Below are positions 12,194 through 23,901 of a DNA stretch of 64,000 nucleotides, in pieces. The stretch lies in the NCBI GenBank assembly GCA_026075535.2, contig AP026546.1, positions 5,642,001-5,706,000 on the forward strand, read 5' to 3'. The notes beneath the pieces were generated by a model. That model had not been told where the DNA came from. It saw only the letters and a list, made by a program, of their open reading frames with translations, and ran no database searches. How positions within the stretch are numbered: position 1 is the first letter of the stretch; every line of letters starts with the position of its first letter. Source of the DNA: Tricholoma matsutake. Its lineage: Eukaryota > Basidiomycota > Agaricomycetes > Agaricales > Tricholomataceae. The position numbers were made by a program, and so were the translations under genes.

Positions 12194-12280
12194 GTGACAC
12201 TTCAGATGACTTCAAACAACTTTGAACAACTTTGAACAACTTTGAACAACTTTGAATGACTTTGAATGACTTCACAACAC
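12194..12280. repeat. Short tandem array, 10-bp unit
   Basis: Successive copies of a 10-bp unit close to ACTTTGAACA, several identical and others drifting to ACTTTGAATG and ACTTCACAAC. A related degenerate array (CTCAAACTTC, CTTGAACTCC) is seen near 13490-13600. Confidence 0.6.
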
Positions 12281-12335
12281 TTCGAGCGAGTTGGAATGAC
12301 TTTGCAGCACCTTGAATACCTTTGGCCCCCATATG

Positions 12336-12917
12336 TAGTGCTTTGAGGTCCGGTCCATAGGACCGAGGACCAGACTGGACTGGACTGCAATTTTGAACCA
12401 GTCCTATAGGACCATGATTCATGGTTCTAGTTGGTTCAAGAATGGTCCAGTTATTGGTCCTTCCATTTGTAGATCAGTAGTTGAACCAGCAAAGAACCAG
12501 TCTAAACTGGTTCAAACCAGGACCGATGGTTCAATGTCCACACTTCATCACAGGGGGTAAACCCGCCAGTCATGTCACCATGACTCATGGGTTTTTCCTG
12601 CAATATGTCATCAAAAAGTACCCCTGCATTTTTTACTGTTATTTTTCATGATATTTGATACAAATTTGCTGAAAAAGATGTCCATGCCTCATCGCAGGGG
12701 GTTTATCCTGTGATATTTCATTAAGAAGTGCAGTTGCACTTTTTGCAAAGTGGATCAGTTTAAACCAGTCTGGTCCATACCTTACCTATTACATGGACTG
12801 GTCTTAAGCAGTTCAGTCCAGTTTTTCCAAGATATGAAGAAGCTATGGACCGGTTCTGGTTCCAGTCCTTCCTCATTTGGGGTAAAAAACCGGACTGGAC
12901 CGGACCTCAAGGCACTA
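12336..12917. mobile_element. 582-bp hAT-type MITE with GGTCCGGTCC ends
   Basis: Terminal inverted repeats TAGTGCTTTGAGGTCCGG (left) and TAGTGCCTTGAGGTCCGG (right, reverse complement). Flanks CCCATATG (12328-12335) and GCCATATG (12918-12925) match in 7 of 8 positions, consistent with an 8-bp hAT duplication. The interior has several inverted copies of ACCAGTCT/GGTCC motifs and no coding frame. A shorter relative lies at 54851-55153. Confidence 0.75.
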
Positions 12918-14886
12918 GCCATATGCCTATTGCACTGCCCTTCAGACACACGCAGCACACCTTGCACAAGATAGCACATTGCATATTGAGCACCACTGGA
13001 CATGAGAAGATATGACAACATGCAATTGTGGTGTTTTGACATTTCAATGATATATTGGATCAATAGGACAAGTACCTTTGATATATTGTGACTCTACATG
13101 TTTCCCTTCTCATCATTTCTCATTTATTTTCTGGTTTGGAAAGTTCTTTATTGTTTTATATCTTGCCTCATGTAGTCCTCATGTTCTATTTCCTTTTTAG
13201 TACTATCTCTCAAAACTTATATAGCCTTGTACTAGCTACCTAGAAAAGAAAAAGAGATCATCCTCTCATCTCTATCATCTGATTTAAGAGTAATTCTCTT
13301 GAGTCCAAGCCCCTCATCTTAAGTCCAGAAGTTTAGTGGGTTACCATGAACTTCTTTGAAAATTCCATACTAGCTTCTCAAAACTATTGTTTGTCATCTA
13401 TCCCCTCTTGAGACCCTTTCACATCACTATTGTCTATCTTCATCATCTTTCAAAACTATTCTCATTCTCTACAAAGCCCTCAAACTTCCTCAAACTCTCT
13501 TGAACTCCTTTGAACCTTCTCAAACCTCTTATTGAAGCACTTTGCAGAACTTTGTACCTCTTCGGACCTCAGTGAATCTTGTTAAACTTCTTCAAACTTT
13601 GGTCCCCCACTCTTAGTTAGCAGCAGTGATATTTAGTACCACCTCGCACCCTTCCTCTAACTTGTGTTATACCATCTGAGGCCTATTTGTGGGTTTTGTT
13701 TGAGTTTCCAGGTTGAGTATCATCACCGTGTGCTTTTGGATCATAGATGATGTGGCAGTGGTAGGGCCCTGAAATGCACATGCACTGGCAAGAAAGGATG
13801 ATGTTTTTGCAACTGGTTTTGCAGCTGGCTTTGGTGGGATTGCTGGGGCTGGCGGTGGTGTCAACATTTCAAGATAATGTTCAGCAATGTACTGAAAAAT
13901 AACTTCTGCGGTCTCTATTGCTTGTTTTTGTGTGTCTTCATTGTTAGGTTTGGCAGTTGATGCAAACCAGTGGCTGCATAAACATGGGTGCAGAACTGCG
14001 AGTGCGGAAGAATTAATAAGACCAATAAGATCAATCAAGCATAGAAACATACTGGTTCCAATGATATATGAGTGATGTAGCTTAGCAGGGACAGAGTATT
14101 TCCTGAGTTTGTTGAGGCCCTTGTCAACTGCATGCTGCACCATGAATGTGACACCTGGGTCAGTCGAGACAGCTTTGAGATGCTGTTCCATCTTGTGATA
14201 TAGAGGTAAAACAAAAGGGATGGTCGGTACTTTGCTTTGTGACATCTGGAGGGTGACCTCGGTGAAGGGCTGTGAAACTCTAGTATTAGCAAAATTATGG
14301 TGGCATAGGATTGACCATGGCACACCTTGAGTATATCTGCAATCATCCCCAATGTTTTCCAATCATTGTCTGTTAACAGAAGAGCATGGAGGCCAGGTGC
14401 CTGATAAATGTAGTCATTGACAGCCTATGCGAGGGTGTGAGCCACTAAACACAGAAAGCATTTGAGTTCATACCTCTTGAATTAGTTGGGCTCAATGAAT
14501 CATTGCATGTGTATAGTTCCACTGAGTACGAACATCCTTGACCATAGCCAAAGAGTTCCATCTATCACCCTCCTTTGGGTATCTCGCCATTGCACACCAC
14601 CAAAATTTTTTCCACTGTTGAGGACTCGATGTGGACCTCTTTGCAATAAAATGGAGCTGACACAACATAATGTAATATTAAGAGATACAATAAATGAAAA
14701 CATACCTTTGACAGAGGACTTCACATGGCGCTAAGTTTTTCTTTGTCTTCTACCCCTACACTTTCTTCAATGTCATTGTCCACATCATCAAATTCTTCAT
14801 GGTCCAAGGCAACCTGGTCAGGGTCATTGTCAATGTCAAGATGAAGAGGCTGTGCTTTGTTGAGCAAGAAATGATCATTGTTTTGA

Positions 14887-15389
14887 GGATCGTCGGCTTC
14901 TGCTGGTCTGGGCTGTGATGCTGCCAACGCTGACACTAATTGCAACATTTGCACCGTAAGCGCATCAATTTTCACCTCTAGCACTGGTGTGGGAACAGGA
15001 TTAGGACTGGGATTAGAAGTTGATGGTTCAGACATAACGGTTAGATCTGTGATGAATCACTTCTTTGGCTAAGCTGCCTGATCTTGGAGTTATCACTGAA
15101 TTTGGCTTGTAACTAAAATGGTCATCTGAATAGAGTAATGTAAATTGTAACTAAACCAGATCCAATCAGTTGTCTGGTTGCAGCTGTCCTAATGACAAGT
15201 GCTGCCTCTCGATCACTGGTGGTCGCAATGTAAGGTGAGGCCTGGTGTCAGCTTACAAAAGAAAAGGTAGATTACGTATATACAAGTACTTCCGGCTTGT
15301 GCCAAAAGAATGAGTAATTGGATGTGGTGCGGTGAATGACATATGCGCAAGTAAGAGAAGGTGCACTGATATGGAAAGTTGTGTTCTTC
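14887..15389 (-). pseudogene. Truncated gypsy-2 family fragment: gag N-terminus and leader
   Basis: Bases 14887-15035 encode the same gag N-terminus as gypsy-2 (MSEPSTSNPSPNPVP...RPAE). They then switch abruptly to the hAT acidic linker (DDPQNNDHF) at 14886/14887. The leader (15036-15389) matches 10550-11057 apart from an indel. The remainder of gag and pol is absent. Confidence 0.8.
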
Positions 15390-16080
15390 TGTTAGGGCAA
15401 CACTCACTATCTGCTAGCTAAGACCATGTGGGTTCTTTCTACAAGAAGGGGGCATGATGCATGCGCATGATGGGGAATTGATGGTTTTGATGCAAGGGGT
15501 TATTAATAGATGAGTTTGTTGAGAAAGGTGTTTCACAGCACAAGTGTAGGTGGAATACCTAAGAGAACACAACTGGGGTCCCCTAGGTGTATATTTAGGG
15601 TTTATATACTATGTTACATATATTGTACAGTGTTGTTACCGATGCACTCATACATGCACGTACATATTGATGCATGTGAAATAAAATTCTCATGCTATCA
15701 AAGTGTAGTGTCATTTGGCATAATGTAGCATAATTTGACATAATAAAATTTCATTTTTATGCTGAATTATGCTACATGCACAAGGCATGTGAATTTTATT
15801 TCACACATGTTGATATGTATGTGCATGTATATGTGCATTGGTAGCAACAATGTACAATATGTGTAATATAGTATATAAACTTAAATATACACTTAGGGGA
15901 CCCCAGTTGTGTTTTCTTAGGTATTCCACCTACCATTGTGGTGCAAAATGCCTTCCTCAACCAACTAAACCCCTTGCATCAAACCCATCAATTTCCCCAT
16001 CACACATGCACATCCCACCCCCCCTTCTTGCAGAGAGAACCTGCACAGTCTTAGCTAGCAGATAAGTGGGTGTCACCCTA
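15390..16080. repeat. Head-to-head inverted pair of gypsy-2-type LTR fragments
   Basis: The left arm (15390-about 15745) is an LTR in the same orientation as 11058-11457 but lacks its last about 40 bp. The right arm (about 15755-16080) is the reverse complement of the same LTR, also lacking those bases and ending at CACCCTA. The arms are diverged from each other, with shared landmarks such as GGGGTCCCCTAGGTG / CACTTAGGGGACCCC and TAGCTAGCAGATAAGTGG. The centre (15740-15770) is itself partly palindromic around GCATAATGTAGCATAA. Confidence 0.8.
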
Positions 16081-16446
16081 CCAGATTTAGATGCAAGGAG
16101 GGTGAAGCAGGGTGTTGCCAGAGACAAGTCTTGTTCAATCAAGCTGATTTCACAAATCAAGAGTCTGTTCTGGAGATTTGATGCAAGGCATGAGGATTCA
16201 ATGTTCTGTTCCTGCTGAAATTCCACTGCAAGTTGAATTTTATCAAACAATGTTGGGGCCATGCCAAACATGTGTACCACCAGTATCCACCATCACCAAA
16301 AGAAGCAAATCTGGAAGCAAATCTTGTGTCTGCACTAGAGTCTGTCTCCATGGAGACAATGCATCAGTAAGAATACTGTAAAATTGATTTGAATTTGATT
16401 GTTTCCATGAATTGACAAAATCAGATATGCAAGATGTTCTCACAGG

Positions 16447-16572
16447 TTTATGGATGCATACTATCATGGTTTGGATGGTAAGCAGGCTGCATGGGCTGCA
16501 TGCAAATATAGAGGCCATCAAGTACTGCCAGGATCCCTTATGGATGACCTTGAGAAAGCAAAATTGAAATAA
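16447..16572 (+). pseudogene. Short C-terminal remnant, possibly of a KDZ-type transposase
   Basis: A 41-codon stretch ends at TAA (16570-16572). It reads FMDAYYHGLDGKQAAWA and KYRGHQVLPGSLMDDLE, which resembles the C-terminal segment of basidiomycete KDZ-family transposases as I remember them. The assignment rests on a short motif only. No upstream part of such a gene was recognised between 16081 and 16446. Confidence 0.3.
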
Positions 16573-17160
16573 TTCTATCACTTTATTAATATTTGTATAC
16601 TGCTTACTCTATTCTGTATAGCACATATAATTTTAGTAGTCCCCTTTGCAGGCAATGTTTGTCACAATCTCACATCTAGTTACTTAGATCACATTCTGCT
16701 ACTAAGGTCACAGCTGAGTCACATCACCTGACATTGGATGCTCTTTCTGACTTGTATACTACTAAGATACCCATACTGATGGAGGGGACACAATAAAGTC
16801 AATGATATACTCTAAAATGTGGTGTCATGGTACAGATTGGACTATCAAGTCCACACACATTATTAAGCAAATTATATAAGCACATCAACCATCAACTTTG
16901 TCTTCATCAGCTTCATGTTGTAGTGATTTGCGCAGCTTCTTATGGGATCAACACTCTTCTTGCTATGTTGGTCGAGAACATTGTGACCTTGTCACCACCC
17001 CTCCTGACCTCTGCCATCGCACAATGATCACCTTCTACATAGTCAGGCTGTCATGCGTCAAATGCCTCATTTTGCAATTCATTTACAGATTTTCGATGTG
17101 CATCCTTTTTTGATGCATGTACCTTGGTGAAGAGGGAAACTTCTTCCTGAATGATATATT
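16573..17160. other. Intergenic, nothing recognised
   Basis: AT-rich sequence without a convincing coding frame, repeat boundary or RNA gene. Scattered GT...AG pairs exist but no exon could be supported. Confidence 0.4.
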
Positions 17161-17163
17161 TCT

Positions 17164-18600
17164 ATGTCAAAATGTGCTCTGGATTTCCCTCCATATTTCT
17201 CCAGCAATTCCCAGGTTATGCCTAAAGCTACTACCCCCACCTCATCTAGCTTCAAGTCCCTGCTAGCCACTACCCAATATAATGAAGTCTTTGCTCAATT
17301 GAAATGTGACCAATGGAAAGCAGAAAATATCACTACTTTTGAAAAACTGCCAGCACCAGGTTGCCTATGTGAGATTCCATAGTGAGCATCATTTCACATT
17401 GTCAACTGATTTCTAACACACCTTATCCACAGCCCAGTGGATGCTTCTGGTGCTCCCATCTCCCCCCATGCACTTTTTTATCACATCAAGAGCCATGATT
17501 TTGACAGACTGAAGTGTTTCCATGATTTGCCTGTGCAGTTGTTTCCCTTGCGAGAGTCCTTAGTTGTTGCATGTGGACATGGCAAAAAGATAGACTATTG
17601 CCATGTTGGAGTGAGTTTGCTCATTATGCACCTCAATTATTTTGCCTGATGTTTCTTATGCAGTCGACTTTGGTAAGCTCCTCAAAAAAGTGCCGCCTAA
17701 CTTTAAAACAAAGCAGTACATGCCTCATGTTCCCAGTAATCTAATTTTGCCTCTTATTGTCTACAGCATTCTACTGACGAAATGACAACAGACAGCTTCC
17801 TTTCAACTACCCCATCCAGCTTGCAACAACCTGGTATGTCTTGTTCCTATCATATTTGTAGCAGAGGTACTCAACAATAGGTTATCAGGGATGCCTAGGG
17901 CTGGACCCTCTGTGGGTGAAGATATGTTGCCTTACAAGCCAAGCCATCTACTCTGGTTTTCATATGCAGATGACAAAAAGTTTGTGCAAGGTACATCTAT
18001 ATCTTTAATTTTCTTCACAGGGTATTTATTTCTTATAGATTTAGCTCATGCGGTGGTGGAGTCTAACACTGAAACCCTTAATGGTAAGTGCGTGGTGTGC
18101 CCTGTCATCTCAGAAGTACTGCCAGGGACCCTGGACCCAACCCATCACGATGAGATTCAAGACCATGGCCCATTGGATGGTAAGTCTTGTTGGTGATATA
18201 CTGTGCATATATTTTCTGAATCTCCTTACAGCTACAGTATCTGGTCATAATGCTTCAGCATCGACTCTCCATAAGTACCTCTTGCTAGTGCACTTCTTTA
18301 TGTGTGCTGACTTTGGGTAGCAGCAACTGTGTCACTCATTCTGACTTCACTACCGTGACATGCCATTCCAACTCCTGCTGACATGCAGCATGCTCATCAA
18401 TATTCTACCGACGAGAAGCTAATTTGCTACACGACACCTGAGAGAGGCAACTTTCTCACTGTCATGGATCTTGATAGTGACTTGGGTGTCCCAGCCAAGA
18501 TATTCTGGTCAATGTTTGTGCTTTGTGGTGGCTGCAATCATATCATGGCAAGATGCCATTTGGAGGATCATGTTTGTGATCTTACACACCTCTAACCCCA
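17164..18600 (+). other. Unassigned multi-exon coding-like stretch
   Basis: Several open segments on the plus strand look like exons: 17164-17382 (SSSFKSLLATTQYNEVFAQL), about 17430-17605 (SGAPISPHALFYHIKSHDF, FPLRESLVVACGHGKK), about 17663-17735 (VDFGKLLKKVPPNFKTKQY), and about 17890-17990 (AGPSVGEDMLPYKP, LLWFSYADDKKFVQ). They are separated by 50-60-nt gaps with plausible CAG acceptors (for example before 17432 and 17663). The gene family is unknown to me. It may be a decayed transposon gene or a broken host gene. Exon joins are not proven. Confidence 0.3.
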
Positions 18601-18741
18601 GTAGTGTGATACTGTGATATATTGGAATATATTTGTTGTGTTTGTTGAATCTAGTTCTAATTTTGGTGAAGCCACAGTATTTTGTATTATGGAGGCCAAG
18701 AGTTCTATGTATTAAAAGGGAGCATGCAAGTCTTTTCGCTT

Positions 18742-21700
18742 TTAACGGTGCTCAGGAGAAGTAGGGAGAAGTACAGGTCGATCATGTCTCTTTTGACCAT
18801 GTGAACCTGAAGCATGGTGGACTGTATCGGAACTAGTTTTGATGTGTGGCACAGTACCCAGCATTTGTGTGGTGGAATGGACTTTGTCCAGCTGCGTGGT
18901 CAACAACTTCATCACCTGAATGAGCTCATTGATAGCAGCTGTGTTTTCCAGCTCCGGCATGTCAGTTGTTAGGTTGTCTAAGCCATACAGCACTGGAATG
19001 ATGTGTGTAACCTCATATTCAACTCGACGTTGAACTTGACCCACTATTGCTGACCTTTGATCAACTTCCCTCATTTCAGGCTGCGACTGTACGATCTCCA
19101 TCTCATCAGCAGTATCAGATCCAGAATCCTCCATCTCAATCTCCCATTTGTTGGCATCATATTTTCCTGACTTGGCATCTCCATCATCATGACTGTCATT
19201 GTCATTCAAGGTCATTGTGTCATTCCCCAAGGCCTGGATGGCAGACCAGTCCACAGACTTCAAAAGCAGTGGCAGGATTGGTGCAGCACCACTTCCGAGA
19301 TCACTGGACACTTGTCTTGCCTGAATTTCATGAGAGAGATGCTGTCAAAGGAAATATAAATTCATGCTCCAAGCAGCTCCCAATCCAGCCTTGAATTAAA
19401 GATCTGAGCATTCAAAGGTGCTTGCAAGCTAGACCGTTGTTCTGAGTGAAATCAGGGCAAGAGCATGATGATATCCCATTATGGTGAATGTTGATGGTAT
19501 AATGAACATGGTTGGGGTTACGGATGTTGGCTTTAGAGGAGGCACAGATGGCACAATAGCTATGTGCATCAGTTCCATGTGTTATGGTAAAGTGTTGAAG
19601 CTGCAGAAGTTGCTGCGCCTGACTGTCGTGGCTCTCATCAGGTCCCCACCAACATGCAGTAGCAGTATGATTTTTCTTCTCAGTGTTATGGCTATTTCTG
19701 AGATCATCTCCACCTGAATGTGCCTGGAATCGTGACATGGGCCACTCGGAATACTCCTGGTAGGCTTGTCTATGGCTGAAGATCCTGGGAAGAATTTGAG
19801 TAATCAAGATATGTATTAAGGAGTCAAAGTGAAGGCGATGACCAGAGTGTAGCCAAGCTGGAAGATGTTTCCATTTCAGTATGGCATTGAATGACTCTAA
19901 ACGATTTGTGGTGGGAACTATGCCATCAATTGTGACGCCAATGGCGACAGATGCAGCAAGCCATCCCCAGTCAGACCAGGATTTCCACATAGAGATAGAC
20001 ATCCAATTATCCATAAGATAGTACAAATGTTTAATGCCTGCATTTCCCACACTGCGAGATACCTCGGCCACTGAGAGCTGTTGAAAACTCAGTCACCAGC
20101 TTGCTATCAGTGACAAGGCCAACTGATGGTCGACAGTTGCAATCAGTCTAAACAGATTGTGAGCAGCAACATGCAGTGACAGTGTAACAGTAAACATACT
20201 CCTCCTCAAGACCACAAAGTTGGTCTCGGACATGATCCTTCCAAAAATCCTTTCCTTGAACACTGGATTTCAAAATCTTCTTGCGGTTATTAGTCCAGCA
20301 TTGTCATAGATGAAATTTGCAAATGAGCAGGCAAATACTTGGCCACACCACCAGCAGTGCCCCACGTTCCTTTGTATTGGTGTCTGTAATGGCAACAAAA
20401 GGTTGGAAGGGCTCCTTGAATCCAGTACTAAGGTGATCCTTCCACTCTGCCAATAGTTTTTGTAATATTGATGTATTGTAGCCAGCATGTGTCGCCCAAT
20501 TTCCAGTAGGTGCTGAGAACAGAAAGAAAGCAATCGGCACACCTTTACCTTTCTCATCAATGGCCATAGAAATAAATAGAAGTAGAGGTATTGAACATAC
20601 ACCAAATGTGCCATCCAATATTATCTGTGAGTGATGACCATACAACCGAGCAGCTGTGTCCATCTCTGGGGTGGAAATGCAAACTTTGAATTGCTCCCCT
20701 GCCTCACTTCGAGCCACATAATGGAATATCGCAACGGACATCAGGTTTGAAATATGGTGATGCTGGATTGAGCCAGTTGTCAATATTATACTGAGGTGGC
20801 TTTTGGACATCAACACCCAGTTTGCAACTAAACTTTCAATACAGAGTGACATGATTGGATGGGAGGAGGAGGTAACGTGTGTTAGCAGTTTTTGAGTCAT
20901 ATGTTGCCATGTCACAGTACGATCGAGAAGCAAGTAGCTCTCTGTTTCTGGCTTGGATTGCAGAAATGCTAGGTGATCAGCAAGTATGTTACTTAACATG
21001 TGGAAGCACTACAATATTATTTATCACACACTTTGCACCATCTTCAAGTTGTTTCAGTGCTATAGTGTAAACATCCTCGTGAAGTGGAATTGCTGGCAAC
21101 CGCTTGAGTACAGCCTGTTGACAAGCATCATTGTGGGTGAAGTTGCCAACGATCCGGGTAATTTTGCCGTTGCTAAGCCGCTCAGTGATTTCAACATGGG
21201 CAAGGCACTCGGTAAAGTCATATGTGTTTTGTCGAGCCCAGGGCTTGGTTGACAATGTAACAGTTTGATCTTGATGTGCACATTCATCATAACCACAGGA
21301 ACTTTAAATGGACATAAGAGAACATATATAACTAGACAGAAACAAGCGAGAAAATCTCATAATCTACCATTGAAATAAAATGTGCCTCCGCTCATCATCA
21401 TCTGTTGCATCTGAGGACACTGACCATGAGTTGCTCCATTGTATCTTCCATTGGCTCTCGAGATGCTTGCGCACTTCTTGGTCAAGACCAAGAGTCTTCA
21501 AGTGAGCCTGAGCATGTAGCTGATCAAGCCGGTCACCTTTGGAAAATGTATAAACTGTCTGTCTATTATTCTCATAAAGTGCCGCAGTCACTGTCTGTTG
21601 CCATTCACTGTGAATGAGTTGAGATATTCTAACCTGATTCGGACCAGATTTAGTAGAACTTCTAAATGGCTGATAAAAGCTGCCTTACCTGTGCACCTAG

Positions 21701-21915
21701 CAGGGTTTTGGATTGGCCAGTTCTGGTGGAAACAGACATTGTAAGAGGTTTGAATGGGCAAAACACAAGCCTGAGATACACCTGCCTCTGACTGCTCACC
21801 TGAGGTGATCAATAAGAAGGTCATCCAGGTCCTGAAAAAAAAAAACCGTAGAGCAGCTCTCAGTTGACATTTCTGATGCAGACACCTCACCCAAGAAGCT
21901 GTACACATCCATAGT
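18742..21915 (-). pseudogene. MULE (Mutator-like) transposase gene, decayed
   Basis: Right to left: a short first exon near 21915-21830 (MDVYSFLGEVSAS), a segment with ERRHILFQW, a Cys/His-containing region (FTHNDACQQAVLKRLPA, near 21130), and the MULE catalytic core. The core has LDGTFGVC near 20610, a conserved MAIDEKGKGVPIAFFLFSA stretch, and ITDTNTKERGAL near 20370. A SWIM zinc finger (CSCPDFTQNNGLACKHL) lies near 19420-19470, followed by an acidic C-terminal region ending at 18742. The first two catalytic aspartates are present. The frame switches repeatedly and includes stops, so no full protein is made. Terminal inverted repeats were not found. Confidence 0.75.
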
Positions 21916-23264
21916 CATCTCCGCGGGCTCAAATTTCAGCTTTCTCATTGAGGAAATGTCGATGCTACAAGTTCTATAGGCTGCTTCTTGAAAAAAGGTG
22001 GGGTGACTCTCAAGTAACTGTTCGAAGACACAAATTCAGAAGCTGCAAAGACCCAGTACAATCTCCGAGGTAAAAAGCCATGCATTGACATGACAGAGAG
22101 CTGTGGAGTGGGCACATTTCAAGAACATGAGGCATGAAGTGAAGCAGAAGACCTGTACTGAAAAACACGGAACAATGAGGAAGGCCACATATTAAGGGGT
22201 ATAGGCTCAGCACTCATCACACCATTTGACAAGAAATGCCAATGGTTGTGTAGCTTCTCAGTGTTCTGTATACACCAGGGAGATTGGACTCAAGCAGTAG
22301 GACCCCTCACCAGGACAAATCAATTAATCACATGACAGTTCCCAGATCTTTGATGCATAAACAAACAATGAGTTTCTTTCAAACTTTCACTGTTTTCCAT
22401 GTCGTCAACATTGCATCACCTCAACTAGACTCTCCCTCACATCTCCCTGTATTTATTTCTAGTAAGATTAATATGTTCTATATCTTCTTTATCTGTGTAT
22501 GTTGACTCTTTTCCTGAAGCCAATGGTGGTGTCCCACCTAGCACACAACATGTTCAAGCTGCGAACACCCCAGGCCCAGCCAAGCCACATCTAGCCACTG
22601 CCACCACTGCCCTTGTGGTGAGGGTGGCATGCCACGACTGTGTCCGCTGACAACAATGAACTGTATGTGGGATCATGTATGAACAAGTGATCGTGCGGTT
22701 GAAAGACAGAATGGGGAAGGCCAGATGGGGACTGCAATTATGGTGGCAGGTGCTTATTGTGCTGCAGAAGATGTAAGGAAGTTTCTGCAGCCCAGGTTTG
22801 AAGTGATGAGTTCTCCTTTGCTCAGCAGTGGACATATGAATGTTTTTGGCTTCGTGTGTATCTCTATGTAGTACATATATTGTTGTGTTCTACAGGCCTC
22901 TCAGACTGAAAACTCTGGTTTTACAACCTATGTATGCTGATACCCAGGGACTTCAGTCTTCACTCTATAATCCAAGACAGCTTGCCAGGCTACTTCATGA
23001 AATTTGCCATGAAGTCATGTGATCTGTCCCAGTGAGGGGTCCTACTGCAGGTGTTGGGAGATTGGCGTCGATGTCAGAAGCTTCAACCTGTCATTACATG
23101 ATCATTACTTAATCTGCTTAATAATGCTTAATAATGTGTGCGGACTGGCCACCCTACAGATTGGGGGCTTCTGTGTCACAGATTCCATTTCAGGATGTCA
23201 CAACTACCAAAATTAGGCAACCAACATTTTGCACAAACAAAACTTGATCGCGGTTGCTAACACG
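21916..23264. other. Intergenic, nothing recognised
   Basis: No supported gene. The segment lies between the MULE remnant and the Plavaka target duplication. The part next to 23264 should be the original host flank, continuous with 30154 onward before the Plavaka insertion. Confidence 0.4.
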
Positions 23265-23270
23265 CTCTAA

Positions 23271-23332
23271 TATGACGGTTCCTTTGTACAAATATTATTT
23301 TCCACGTGCGAAGGGGTTTCCCGCATGCACAA
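23271..23332 (+). repeat. Left terminal inverted repeat of the Plavaka element
   Basis: Pairs with 30086-30147. Next to it lies the 6-bp target duplication CTCTAA (23265-23270). Differences from the right arm are mainly A for G or T for C, for example CACGTGC against CGCGCGC. Confidence 0.85.
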
Positions 23333-23901
23333 TTGTTGTTATCTATTTATCTCCACCTAATATTAAGCCCTGTCCTAGCGTGCCCTCCAACCTTGTCCTC
23401 TCAGGCTGCAATGTACCTCTAATGTAACTGAGTACTGACAATGCCATCAGCCAGTTCAGGTGGAGGGCAAGATTGAGTGAGCAGAAAGCTGGCAGTAAGG
23501 CCATAGTGGAATCAACAAAGAAACTGTGGGATCCTGAATAGCAAATTCTTGTTGCTTCTCAGGCATCGATCATCGATCATTTCAGCCCACGTGCACGGTT
23601 AACATTTTAACCCCGGTGAAAAGTCACTCGACACACAGCGACACGGAATGATCCGGAGTGATCACATCTCCCTGAGTCGCTCCACATCCCATTTTGTCCA
23701 ATTTGTCACCTGAAAAAGGGTCTGAGCGATGCCAAATGATGCTCATCGATGCAGATTTGATAGAATTGCTAGGTGTCGTCTCACACAATTAGATTGCCAA
23801 ACCCTGCTAAACTTAGCTACCATTTCTTGAAAACATATGAAAATGATGTATAGCGATATGAAACAATGAACAACGACTACAGGCGATACAAGCAGGTACC
23901 G

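Larger units (their letters stand above)
12100..13660. repeat. Noncoding repeat inserted in the hAT gene (contains a MITE)
   Basis: This block separates two adjoining parts of the hAT transposase (ASACAFQGP... and ELVDELDHYL), so it is an insertion. It contains a tandem array, the 582-bp MITE, and a segment at 13080-13330 with TATATAGCC, CTAGCTACC and AGAAAAGAAAAAGAGATCAT. That segment resembles 40230-40440 within gypsy-3 in order and motifs. Exact ends were not resolved. Confidence 0.45.
11660..14886 (-). pseudogene. hAT-family transposase gene, decayed and interrupted
   Basis: Right to left: an acidic linker (DHEEFDDVDNDIEE, EDKEKLSAM), a TGA in place of arginine, intron 14657-14705, then a segment with KEGDRWNS, the hAT core (LPLYHKMEQHL, DKGLNKLRKYS), intron 13996-14052 inside YIIGT/VLHPCLCSHWF, and ASACAFQGP. 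After a 1.6-kb insertion come ELVDELDHYL and NPLLWWK, intron 11881-11933, and the C-terminal dimerisation domain (DYLAIPATSISVEHVF, ending near 11660). All three introns have GT-AG ends and lengths of 49-57 nt. The BED-finger N-terminus is missing because a gypsy-2 fragment abuts at 14887. Stops and frame changes rule out a working transposase. Confidence 0.8.

Noticed and set aside
12194..12280. Regular 10-bp repeats as a CRISPR array
   Set aside because: Units are contiguous with no spacers and no cas genes, and the genome is fungal.
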